DNA from: Micromonospora_H sonneratiae
Lineage (GTDB): Bacteria; Actinomycetota; Actinomycetes; Mycobacteriales; Micromonosporaceae
Direction: 5' to 3'
DNA: 64,000 nt
Assembly: GCF_042679305.1 (NCBI RefSeq)
Contig: NZ_JBHTMP010000028.1
Location: forward strand, 1 to 64,000
In this document: in pieces, positions 7,070 to 14,386 of the stretch
Layout of the letters: every line of letters begins with the position of its first letter
Position numbering within the stretch: position 1 is the stretch's first letter
Program-made: the position numbers and the translations under genes
The notes under the pieces: model-generated
What the model was told of the DNA's origin: nothing
What the model saw: the letters and a program-made list of their open reading frames with translations, nothing else
The model's database searches: none

Positions 7070-9220
7070 ATGCGTCGTGTCACGACCATCGTTCTGTCGG
7101 TAATCTGTGTGGCCCTGCTCGGGGTCGCCACCAACGTCGCCACCGGCGCGTTGCCCGAGCAGTGGGCACCGTACCTGTGGTTGGCGTGGCCGATGCTCGG
7201 CGTACTGATCGTCACCCTCATCCTGGTCGAGGTGGTCGGCGGCCGGGAAAGACGGCCAGGTCCGAGGGCCTCACCGGCCCGCGCCCGGCAGGTCCTCCTC
7301 GACCGGGTACGCCGCTACTGGGTCACCAACGTCCTGGAACGCTCGCTCTACAACGAAGCCCGGATCGAGCTCGGCTTCACCGCGACGGCGGACGCCCAGC
7401 GACACCCGTGGGACATGCAGGCCGCCCAGGCCGACGGCACCCCGCTCACCCTCACCGACGGTGTCTCGATGAGCAGCGTGTTCACCAGACTCGACCACGG
7501 CATGGTGATCCTCGGTGAACCGGGCGCGGGTAAGACGACCATGCTGCTGGAACTTGCCCGTGACCTGCTCAACCAGGCCGACCACGATTCTTCTGCCAGC
7601 ATCCCGGTCGTCGTCAACCTGTCGTCGTGGGCGATCCACCGTCGGCCGATCGACCAGTGGCTGGCCGAACAGCTCACCGAGCGGTACGGCATGCCGGCCG
7701 ATCAGGCGACGCGCTGGATAGCGGAAGGCGAGATCCTGCCGCTGCTCGACGGGCTCGACGAGGTGGCCGGTGAGTACCGTAACCAGTGCGCCGTCGCCAT
7801 CACCGAATTCCACCGGCAGCAGCCGCTCACCCCGATCGCCATCTGCTGCCGGACCACGGAATACAGCCAGCTGAACCAGCAGGTACCGGTGTACGGCACG
7901 GTACGGATCCAGCCGCTGACCCGGCCACAGATCGAACAGTTCCTCGACCGGGCAGGTACGGCACTCGCCGGACTCCGCGCAACGCTCGCCGTCGACGCCG
8001 AACTGTGGAAGTTCGCCGACTCGCCGCTGCTGCTCAGCATCATGGCGCTGGCGTACGCCGACGGTCCCGAGCCGGTGGTCGGGACGACCGGGGACGCGGA
8101 TTCGCCGGACCCCACGCACGGCCGTACCCGCCTCTTCACCCAGTACGTGCAGGCGATGCTCCGGCGACGACGGGACCGGCGGATCCGCCCCGAGCAGACC
8201 GTGCGGTACCTGGCAGCAGTGGCCTACCAGCTCAGCCGTTTCTCGCAGACCGTCTTCGTCCTGGACCAGATCAAGGAAGCCTGGTCACTTCGATACGGAA
8301 CTGCCCCGAGCGCCGACACCATCAGTCGAACCGTGAACAGTCTCGCAACGGGACTGTTCTTCGGTACGGCCGGCTGGGTCCTGCTCGGCTGGCCGGGTGC
8401 CCTCACCGGTGTGGTGGCTGGCGGCGTCGCGATGACCGCCACGTTCTCGCTGGCGTACGACAACCTCAGCTACATCTCCTACACAGCCGAACGGCGAAAC
8501 AACGAACGCGCCGAGCGCAGCGAGAACACCTACCGGACCAACTGGATCCTCGACGCCTGGGACGAATTCCCCGAGATCTTCGCCGAGGCGGTGCCTGCCG
8601 TGGGCATGATCTCCGGTGCACTGGCGGTGGGCACCGCGTTCGGCATCGCGACCGGTGTGGACAGCGGAACGGGGGCCGGCATCCTGGCGGGAGTCACCTA
8701 CGGCCTCGGGTTCCTGCTCGCCACGGTGGTCGGCTCGACCGTCACCGCCGCCGCGACATTCAAAGTCAACCACTGGAGCCATCCGACCGTTGCCGTACGG
8801 CGTGAGGTGCCGAGCCCGGCGTTACGTAACCGGCTCCGGCTCGCCGTACGGGTCGCCCCGATCCTCGGCCTGATCACCGGAACCGTATCGGGACTCGCCG
8901 TGGTCCTACCAGCCACGGCTGACGAAGCCGTCCGCTTCGGGGCGCTGGTCGGTGCCGGCTACACGGTGTTCCTGCTGGTGCAAGTCGCGCTGGCACCGAC
9001 CGTGGAGCAGTGGATCGTACGACGTCGCCTGGCCCGCCAGGATGTGGTGCCGAAGCGAATGGTGCCGTTCCTGGAGTACGCCGTGCAGTGTCTCTTCCTG
9101 CGCAGCGTCGGGGACGGATACATCTTCGTCCACCGGGAACTGCTCGACTTCTTCGCCGAACGGTGGAAACCCTGGCGATACGGCCAGGACCCGCTGGACT
9201 CGGCAGGCTTCGACCTCTGA
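7070..9220 (+). CDS. membrane-anchored NACHT-domain NTPase
   Basis: 716 residues. Two hydrophobic helices at about 5-25 and 35-55 open the protein. A NACHT NTPase domain follows: Walker A GEPGAGKTT at 149-157, Walker B LPLLDGLDEVAG at 223-234, then the arginine-containing AICCRTTEYSQL segment and a winged-helix-like part to about 420. From about 427 to 645 there are hydrophobic segments in three groups, probably six membrane helices. The end, CLFLRSVGDGYIFVHRELLDFFAERW, is typical of actinomycete NACHT proteins. STAND NTPases assemble on sensing a signal; several bacterial NACHT proteins defend against phage. Here the usual repeat sensor is replaced by membrane segments, so it may sense the membrane. 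Defence is inference only. Confidence 0.85.
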   Translation: MRRVTTIVLSVICVALLGVATNVATGALPEQWAPYLWLAWPMLGVLIVTLILVEVVGGRERRPGPRASPARARQVLLDRVRRYWVTNVLERSLYNEARIELGFTATADAQRHPWDMQAAQADGTPLTLTDGVSMSSVFTRLDHGMVILGEPGAGKTTMLLELARDLLNQADHDSSASIPVVVNLSSWAIHRRPIDQWLAEQLTERYGMPADQATRWIAEGEILPLLDGLDEVAGEYRNQCAVAITEFHRQQPLTPIAICCRTTEYSQLNQQVPVYGTVRIQPLTRPQIEQFLDRAGTALAGLRATLAVDAELWKFADSPLLLSIMALAYADGPEPVVGTTGDADSPDPTHGRTRLFTQYVQAMLRRRRDRRIRPEQTVRYLAAVAYQLSRFSQTVFVLDQIKEAWSLRYGTAPSADTISRTVNSLATGLFFGTAGWVLLGWPGALTGVVAGGVAMTATFSLAYDNLSYISYTAERRNNERAERSENTYRTNWILDAWDEFPEIFAEAVPAVGMISGALAVGTAFGIATGVDSGTGAGILAGVTYGLGFLLATVVGSTVTAAATFKVNHWSHPTVAVRREVPSPALRNRLRLAVRVAPILGLITGTVSGLAVVLPATADEAVRFGALVGAGYTVFLLVQVALAPTVEQWIVRRRLARQDVVPKRMVPFLEYAVQCLFLRSVGDGYIFVHRELLDFFAERWKPWRYGQDPLDSAGFDL

Positions 9221-9313
9221 TGTTCCCGGCGGGCCGCTGACGCCCTTGACCTGGGACCGGATGAACGGACCCGGCTTGACCCTCACGTCGCGTGAGGCCG
9301 GAGGGTTGGGTGC

Positions 9314-9850
9314 ATGAGCGACTACTACAACGCTTTTGAGATAAGCCCAGTGCCCGATCCCGGCCCGGACGCGGTTGCGCCGGAACTGTTCCGGGGCATC
9401 TATGCAATGCCCGCGTTCGCGACGATCCCCACGAGCGATCTGGCAGAGTCCCTGGACTTCTGGACACGTGGGCTCGGATTCTTCGAGCTGTTCAGCATCC
9501 CCGGCACGCTTGTGCATCTACGCCGGTGGGCGTTCCAGGACGTACTCCTCGTCTCGGCAGCGAGCGTTCCGGCGCAGGCACCGGCGATGAGCTTCAGCTT
9601 CTCGTGCGTGCTCAACCAGATCGATTCCCTTGTCGAGGCCTGTCGCGCGTTGAGCCCGAACTCGGTCGACGGCCCGCGGGACACTCCCTGGAACACCCGC
9701 GACGTGGAGGTGATCACCCCCGAGAACGCACGGATCGTCCTCACCGCGGCGAAGCCCTTTGATCCGGACAGTCAGGAGGCGCGGAACCTCGAAGCCATCG
9801 GAATCACCCCACCCGGCGTCGGTCGCGGCGACAACGAGGCGCATGCCTGA
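9314..9850 (+). CDS. VOC family protein (glyoxalase/bleomycin-resistance fold)
   Basis: One paired VOC-type domain, 178 residues, cytoplasmic. MPAFATIPTSDLAESLDFWTR and GLGFFELFSIPG show the usual opening beta strand and helix, and WNTRDVEVITPENARIVLT the closing strands. Members bind a metal and act as dioxygenases, isomerases or drug-binding proteins; the metal ligands are not obvious here, so the activity is unknown. An acidic extension of 30 residues precedes the domain. ATG 9314 is the first in-frame start after the NACHT gene, 94 bp away. A perfect hairpin follows at 9864. Confidence 0.8.
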   Translation: MSDYYNAFEISPVPDPGPDAVAPELFRGIYAMPAFATIPTSDLAESLDFWTRGLGFFELFSIPGTLVHLRRWAFQDVLLVSAASVPAQAPAMSFSFSCVLNQIDSLVEACRALSPNSVDGPRDTPWNTRDVEVITPENARIVLTAAKPFDPDSQEARNLEAIGITPPGVGRGDNEAHA

Positions 9851-9863
9851 TGCCACTGACGCC

Positions 9864-9890
9864 GATGGCCTGACCGTCGGTCAGGCCATC
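9864..9890 (+). terminator. hairpin after VOC gene
   Basis: Arms GATGGCCTGACC and GGTCAGGCCATC are perfectly complementary over 12 bases around the loop GTC. It starts 14 bp after the VOC stop. There is no T run, as is common for actinomycete terminators. Confidence 0.6.
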
Positions 9891-9904
9891 GGGGCGTCCG
9901 GGCG

Positions 9905-10009
9905 TGGCAGTCCGCGCTCTACACCAACCAGCGGCACCGAGAGCAGCAGTTCGAAGCTGACGACCTGGATCGCCTACACCACATCGTCGTCCATCAGGGG
10001 TACAGCTAA
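9905..10009 (+). pseudogene. possible gene remnant (C-terminal fragment)
   Basis: A stretch of 34 codons ending in TAA at 10009 reads as WQSALYTNQRHREQQFEADD followed by LDRLHHIVVHQGYS. Its third positions are almost all G or C, and the residues look like the helical end of a protein, but no start codon or ribosome site serves it. It follows the hairpin at 9864 and overlaps the end of the convergent hydrolase by four bases. I read it as a remnant of a lost gene; chance is the alternative. Confidence 0.25.
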
Positions 10010-11199
10010 TTGGCCGGGCAGTAACCCGTACTGAAGATCCCGACCAGGGCTTCCATGGTCGGCTTGTTCACGTACGGGTTGTAGGAGAGCGTGATCTGCC
10101 GACCGGCATCGGAGGCCATGGCATAGGTCAGGTAGCCGAGCAGTTCCCCACCATGGCCGTAGACACTCACGCCACAGGGCAGGTCGAACCGTTGCAGCCC
10201 CAGGCCGTACCGGAAGATCGTGCCGGTCTCGACGGTGTCGCGCATCGCCGCGAGCCCGGCCACGCTGGTGAGCCGGCCGCCCAGCAGCGCGGCGAAGAAC
10301 CGGTTCAGGTCCGCGGTCGTGGAAATCATCTCGCCGGCTGCCCAGTCGAGCGAGGGGTTCATCTGCGTGGCGTCGACGTACTGCCCGTCGACCAGGGTGT
10401 ACCCATGGGCGTGTGGTTCGGGTAGCCGTGGGTCCGTACCCGGGACACTCGTCTGCCACAGGCCGAGCGGACGCAGGATGCGACGCTGGATCTCACTGCC
10501 GTAACTGCGACCGGTCAGCCGCTCGATGAGCAGCCCGGCGACGATGTAGTTCGTGTTCGAATACCGCCAACTCTCGCCCGGTCCGAAGTACGGCTCGTGG
10601 GCGAAGGCGACGGCCAGCAGTTCGCTCGGCTGATAGGTGCGGAACCGTTCCGCCCCGCGCCAACGGTTCGTCGAATACCCGGCCTCGTGCGCATAGTCGT
10701 ACAGCCCGCTGGTGTGGTTGAGGATCTGCCGTACGGTGATCGCCTCACCGTTGGGGACGGTACCCGGCAGGTGCCGGGCGATCGGATCGTCCAGTGAGAG
10801 CCGGCCCTCGTCGACCAGTTGCACGATCACGGTGGCCACGAAGGTCTTCGTGGCACTGCCGATCCGGAAATAGCCGTCGGCACGGGCCGGTCGGCCGGAC
10901 ACCAGGTCGGTCACCCCGGCCGCGCCCGACCAACCAGCCCACCCATCCTGTACGCGCAGCAGCGCGGCGCTGGCGGACCCGGTGGACACCAACCCGGTCA
11001 AACCGGCCTGAAGTTCCGCCCCGGGTAGCCCGTTCTTTGATCCCGCGTTGACTGCACCACCGTTGGCTGATCCCGCGTTGACTGCACCACCGTTGGCTGA
11101 TCCGGCGTTGACTGCACCAGCGGTGGCCGGGCCGCTGGACAGGCTGACGGTGGTGGCCACCAGCAGCAGTCCGGCCAGCATCTTCCTTCTTGTGATCAT
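10006..11199 (-). CDS. secreted serine hydrolase, beta-lactamase/D-Ala-D-Ala carboxypeptidase family
   Basis: Penicillin-binding-like serine hydrolase, 397 residues. ATG 11199 gives MITRRKMLAGLLLVATTV, a signal peptide beginning with twin arginines in a weak RR context. The catalytic motif SxxK is SATK (in FRIGSATKTF), the second motif YxN is YSN in WRYSNTNYIVAG, and the HGG-like third motif is VYGHGGELLGY. Between signal and domain is a three-fold repeat of AVNAGS(A/K)NGG, probably a flexible linker. Family members hydrolyse D-Ala peptides or esters at the cell surface. It overlaps nothing and is preceded by a 117-bp gap to the lipoprotein gene that lies upstream on the same strand. Confidence 0.85.
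   Translation of the reverse strand: MITRRKMLAGLLLVATTVSLSSGPATAGAVNAGSANGGAVNAGSANGGAVNAGSKNGLPGAELQAGLTGLVSTGSASAALLRVQDGWAGWSGAAGVTDLVSGRPARADGYFRIGSATKTFVATVIVQLVDEGRLSLDDPIARHLPGTVPNGEAITVRQILNHTSGLYDYAHEAGYSTNRWRGAERFRTYQPSELLAVAFAHEPYFGPGESWRYSNTNYIVAGLLIERLTGRSYGSEIQRRILRPLGLWQTSVPGTDPRLPEPHAHGYTLVDGQYVDATQMNPSLDWAAGEMISTTADLNRFFAALLGGRLTSVAGLAAMRDTVETGTIFRYGLGLQRFDLPCGVSVYGHGGELLGYLTYAMASDAGRQITLSYNPYVNKPTMEALVGIFSTGYCPAN
11038..11127. repeat. three tandem 30-bp repeats inside the serine hydrolase gene
   Basis: Units start at 11038, 11068 and 11098. The first two are identical and the third differs at a few bases. Each encodes ten residues of the AVNAGSANGG linker, so copy number can change without breaking the frame. 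Confidence 0.8.
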
Positions 11200-11315
11200 G
11201 TAAAGACCGTAGGAATCTGCGTGGTTCGCAACCATGACGTTGGCCGCATAATTCGTACGCTGTGCACCGCAGTTTCGGGGCGCTGGCTGCCCGCACCGGT
11301 CCGGTGTGGAAAACC

Positions 11316-11891
11316 TCAGCAGGCCGGCTCGCCGTACTCCGCTGCCATCTCCAGCAACGCCGTCTTCCCAACCATGATCCGCTTCACGTTGCCGGTCTCG
11401 TCGGCATAGAACGCTATCGACACGGACCCGTGGTCGAGAAGGTCGAACTTCGATTCGGCGTAGATCTTCGACGTGTAGCGGCGGAGCTTGGTGCCGTACG
11501 TCTCGGCCAGTTTCGTACCCGGGCTGCCGATCTGGATTCCCTCGACGGTGGCGGACGTCATCGGCTCGTCGATGTAGATCTGCTCGATCCGGCTACCGGA
11601 GTCGTCCGGCAGGATCCAGATGCCCTTCCACTCATCGGTGCCGCTGAAGGAGAGCGGGCAGAAGCCGTCGGTCTCCTTCACCAGGATGCCCTCGGCCACC
11701 AGTGGCTGTACGTCGCCACCGATTCGGAACGGCCCCACGCCCTGCTCGGTGATGGCCTCCGGGTCGACCGATGCGGCGGTGGCACTGGGTGAGGCGGAGT
11801 TGGGTCGGTTGGTCCCTGGGTCACCACTGTCACATCCCGCGACGCCCATCAACAGGAGCGCCACGGCAACCGGGACCGCAGTTCGCCTCAT
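11316..11891 (-). CDS. putative lipoprotein, 191 aa
   Basis: ATG 11891 follows CGGGGGAGA and opens MRRTAVPVAVALLLMGVAGC, a lipoprotein signal with lipobox VAGC. A Ser/Thr/Pro-rich stretch to about residue 45 acts as a tether. The globular part (GVGPFRIGGDVQPLVAEGIL, later LAETYGTKLRRY) has the layout of secreted actinomycete proteins that are scored only as hypothetical. It would sit on the outer face of the membrane. The upstream alpha/beta hydrolase gene ends 26 bp before it on the same strand, so they are probably one transcript. Confidence 0.75.
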   Translation of the reverse strand: MRRTAVPVAVALLLMGVAGCDSGDPGTNRPNSASPSATAASVDPEAITEQGVGPFRIGGDVQPLVAEGILVKETDGFCPLSFSGTDEWKGIWILPDDSGSRIEQIYIDEPMTSATVEGIQIGSPGTKLAETYGTKLRRYTSKIYAESKFDLLDHGSVSIAFYADETGNVKRIMVGKTALLEMAAEYGEPAC

Positions 11892-11917
11892 TCGATCTCC
11901 CCCGTACTGACTAACGC

Positions 11918-12652
11918 TCACTGGTCCGTGTCCATCAGCATTCTGATCGTCTGGTCGAGTACGGTGCTGATCCGCCCGGGTTGGGTAAGGAGGGCGAGGT
12001 GGTCGGCCGGCTCGTGCCGTACCGTCCAGCCCCGACGCTGCGCCTCCGCCGCCTCGGGGTCGTACCCGTCGCTGAGCTGTAGGTATGCGCAACGCTGTGG
12101 CGACCATTCGGGCACCGACGGCGCAGGTTCGGCGAAGTACGCCAGGGGCAGCCTACGAAGCTCGGCAATGAAGTGTTCCCGCTGTTGCTCGTCGGGCAGC
12201 AGTGCCTGGATCACCTCGGCCGGGAACCACCGGTGCCAGGGTGGCAACCTCCCGTCCACGGCCAGATCACGGAGCTGCCCGACGAGGGCCGCAGGCGCGT
12301 TGGCGAACCAACTGGTGCCGGGGTGCGGCAGCATCGCGTCCACGAAGACGGCGCCGTACGCCCCGCCGGGCAGACCCGCTCCGATGACCGGTAGCAGCGC
12401 CCCCGCGCCACTGTGACCGATCAGCATCACACGGTCGGATACTCCGACCGAGTCGACGTCCTCCCGTACCCGGTCGGCAAGCCATCGATAGTACGGCGGC
12501 TCGGCCTCGGTTACCGCGCTGACCGCCGGCACCACGACCTGGTAACCACGGGCCCTCAGTTCCGCCGCGACCGGCAGCCAGGTCCCCGGGCCGACGAGCG
12601 GACTGTGGATCAGCACCAGGGTCGGACCCGTTCGCATCTGCACCCACCCCAT
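11918..12652 (-). CDS. alpha/beta hydrolase
   Basis: Alpha/beta-hydrolase fold, 244 residues, no signal peptide. LVLIHSPLVGPGTW is the oxyanion-hole strand, VMLIGHSGAGALLP carries the nucleophile serine in GHSGA, and HEPADHLALL near the end supplies the catalytic histidine. Substrate unknown; the size and motif spacing fit small esterases and haloalkane-dehalogenase-like enzymes. It begins at 12652, about 70 bp from the SoxR-type promoter of the divergent MarR-like gene, and runs into the lipoprotein gene 26 bp downstream. Confidence 0.82.
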   Translation of the reverse strand: MGWVQMRTGPTLVLIHSPLVGPGTWLPVAAELRARGYQVVVPAVSAVTEAEPPYYRWLADRVREDVDSVGVSDRVMLIGHSGAGALLPVIGAGLPGGAYGAVFVDAMLPHPGTSWFANAPAALVGQLRDLAVDGRLPPWHRWFPAEVIQALLPDEQQREHFIAELRRLPLAYFAEPAPSVPEWSPQRCAYLQLSDGYDPEAAEAQRRGWTVRHEPADHLALLTQPGRISTVLDQTIRMLMDTDQ

Positions 12653-12719
12653 TTCGGCTCAGCAGAACATATCGATCAGCGCGGGCTGTGGCGACAACAC
12701 ACGCCACCTTCCGCATGCG

Positions 12720-12750
12720 TTGACCTCAACCATGCTTGAGGTTCTACGGT
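12720..12750 (+). promoter_or_regulatory. SoxR/MerR-type promoter with 19-bp spacer
   Basis: A -35 TTGACC (12720-12725) and a -10 TACGGT (12745-12750) are 19 bp apart, longer than the usual 17. The spacer region carries CCTCAACCATGCTTGAGG (12724-12741), which differs from the SoxR pattern CCTCAAG-N4-CTTGAGG at one base. Stretched promoters with a central dyad are the hallmark of MerR/SoxR activation. No soxR gene is in the window, so the regulator would be distant. Confidence 0.6.
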
Positions 12751-12786
12751 CGACCCAACGACGATCATGGACTATGGAGTGGCACG

Positions 12787-13254
12787 ATGACCATCGACCA
12801 GATCACCGACGCCGAACTCGCAGCCCAGCCGGCTGCCTACTGGACCGGCCTGGCCTACGAGGCACTCATCGCCTTCACCCGTGCGCAGCAGGCCGAGTTC
12901 GGCTTCACCCAGCCCCAGTTCTGGCTGCTGCGCAACCTGTCGACCGCCGACCTCTCCCCGGACGGCCAGGGCATGACCATCCCTCAACTCCAGGAAGCCA
13001 TGGCGACCTACCTCCGGCCCGAGGACGACCTGGCCACCGAGGCGCAGGTCCTGGTGGAGCGCGGTTGGCTCCACCGCGACGACGAGGACCGACCGTGGAT
13101 CACGGAGGCCGGCGAGCAGGCGCGTACCGACATGAAGAGCCACGCTCCGGCCATCCGCGACCGCATTCACGACGGCATCGACGACGTCGACTACGTCACC
13201 GCGCTCAAGGTGCTACGGCGGATGATCGACAACGTCGGCGGCAACCCGGCCTAG
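12787..13254 (+). CDS. MarR-like winged-helix protein
   Basis: 155 residues, cytoplasmic. The helical start (ITDAELAAQPAAYWTGLAYE) followed by FGFTQPQFWLLRNLS and a wing region EAQVLVERGWLHRDDEDRPW resembles MarR-type winged helices, though the recognition helix is atypical. ATG 12787 follows GGAG; an upstream in-frame ATG at 12736 would fall inside the promoter dyad and is rejected. The SoxR-type promoter suggests induction by redox-active compounds. It may regulate the divergent hydrolase-lipoprotein pair. DNA binding is inferred from fold-like pattern only. Confidence 0.7.
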   Translation: MTIDQITDAELAAQPAAYWTGLAYEALIAFTRAQQAEFGFTQPQFWLLRNLSTADLSPDGQGMTIPQLQEAMATYLRPEDDLATEAQVLVERGWLHRDDEDRPWITEAGEQARTDMKSHAPAIRDRIHDGIDDVDYVTALKVLRRMIDNVGGNPA

Positions 13255-13385
13255 GAACCCCCGTCGGCCGGAAATGCCCGGAGTGCGCATCTGACGACGC
13301 CTTCAGCGCATCGGCGGGCTGGATTGGGGAGCCCGTCAGAGGAGCCCAAACCAGCCGCTTCACCACGAGTTGGGACCACAAGCGG

Positions 13386-13421
13386 AACGCCCGGTGGATC
13401 CTCGCGGATCTGCCGGGCGTT
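13386..13421. terminator. hairpin between MarR-like gene and tRNA-Ser
   Basis: Arms AACGCCCGG (13386-13394) and CCGGGCGTT (13413-13421) enclose a second stem GATCC/GGATC. On the plus strand it runs into TTTTGCCTGTT. It lies between convergent transcripts and may serve both, with better T content on the plus strand. The 130 bp between the MarR-like stop and the hairpin show no gene. Confidence 0.55.
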
Positions 13422-13433
13422 TTGCCTGTTCGT

Positions 13434-13523
13434 TGGCGGTGGCGGAGGGATTTGAACCCTCGGAGGGCGTAAACCCTCACACGCTTTCGAGGCGTGCTCC
13501 TTAGGCCGCTCGGACACGCCACC
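13434..13523 (-). tRNA. tRNA-Ser (anticodon CGA)
   Basis: Read on the minus strand, acceptor arms GGTGGCG and CGCCACC pair. A T8-G9 and a D arm follow, then anticodon stem CACGC/GCGTG with loop CTCGAAA, so the anticodon is CGA. A long variable arm, as expected for serine, precedes the T arm GAGGG-TTCAAAT-CCCTC. The discriminator is G and CCA is encoded. It decodes UCG. Confidence 0.95.
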
Positions 13524-13599
13524 GCCGAGAAGGGTACCTGATCGTGCAGGCGGACGTCGCGGCGGTATCGCCCGTGCCAACCTGGCAGGATCACATCCC

Positions 13600-14307
13600 A
13601 TGAGTACGCACATCGGCGCGAAGCCGGGCGAGATCGCCGAGCGGGTCCTGATGCCAGGCGACCCGCTGCGGGCCAAGTGGATTGCAGAGACCTACCTCGA
13701 GGACGCCAAGTGCTACTCGACGGTGCGGGGCATGTACGGCTTCACCGGCCGCTGGAACGGTGTCGAGGTGTCGGTCCAGGGGTCGGGCATGGGCATGCCG
13801 TCCGCCTCGATCTACGCCCACGAACTGATCAACGAGTACGGCGTGAAGACCCTGATCCGGGTCGGCTCCTGCGGAGCGCTCAGCCCCGACCTGCAACTAC
13901 GTGACGTGATCGCAGCCAGCGGATCGTCCACCGACTCGAACATGAACCGGGTCCGCTTCGACGGGCTGGTCGACTACGCCCCGGTCGCCGACTTCGGGCT
14001 GCTGCGTACCTCGGTCGAGGTGGCCGAGCGGCGCGGCATCAGCATCCGGGTCGGCCCGGTCCTGGCTGCGGACGCCTTCTACACGGATCGGCCGGACCTC
14101 TACGACGCGCTGGCCGACTACGGCGTACTGGCGGTGGAGATGGAGTCGGCGGCGCTCTACACGATCGCGGCTCGGTTCCGGGCTCGGGCGTTGACGGTGC
14201 TCACGGTCAGCGACCACATCAAGACCGGTGAGAAGACCACCGCCGAGGAGCGCGAGCAGACCTTCGGCCAGATGGTCGAGATCGCCCTCGACACCGCCAT
14301 CGCCTGA
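13600..14307 (+). CDS. deoD: purine-nucleoside phosphorylase, DeoD type
   Basis: Phosphorolysis of purine (deoxy)nucleosides to base and (deoxy)ribose 1-phosphate in purine salvage; the enzyme is a hexamer in the cytoplasm. The sequence is strongly DeoD: HIGAKPGEIAERVLMPGDPL binds phosphate, QGSGMGMPSASIYAHEL and RVGSCGAL follow, and VLAVEMESAALYTIAARF with VSDHIKTGE forms the base site with the catalytic Asp. 235 residues is the family length. ATG 13600 gives the conserved MSTHIGAKPG. Single gene, closed by a very strong hairpin at 14323. Confidence 0.96.
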   Translation: MSTHIGAKPGEIAERVLMPGDPLRAKWIAETYLEDAKCYSTVRGMYGFTGRWNGVEVSVQGSGMGMPSASIYAHELINEYGVKTLIRVGSCGALSPDLQLRDVIAASGSSTDSNMNRVRFDGLVDYAPVADFGLLRTSVEVAERRGISIRVGPVLAADAFYTDRPDLYDALADYGVLAVEMESAALYTIAARFRARALTVLTVSDHIKTGEKTTAEEREQTFGQMVEIALDTAIA

Positions 14308-14322
14308 TTGCCTCCACGCGAG

Positions 14323-14376
14323 GATCCGGGCGATCCGGGACGGCAGCAGTCTGCCTGGTCCCGGATCGCCCGGATC
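14323..14376. terminator. large nested bidirectional terminator
   Basis: Perfect 18-bp arms, 14323-14340 and 14359-14376, enclose an 18-base loop that itself folds (GGCAG/CTGCC). It sits between convergent deoD and the ABC permease gene, 10 bp before the permease stop, so it can end both transcripts. Confidence 0.8.
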
Positions 14377-14386
14377 GGCTCACCGG

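Noticed and set aside
13255..13523. Attachment site or integrated element at tRNA-Ser
   Set aside because: No integrase, no second copy of the tRNA end, and neighbours are ordinary housekeeping genes.
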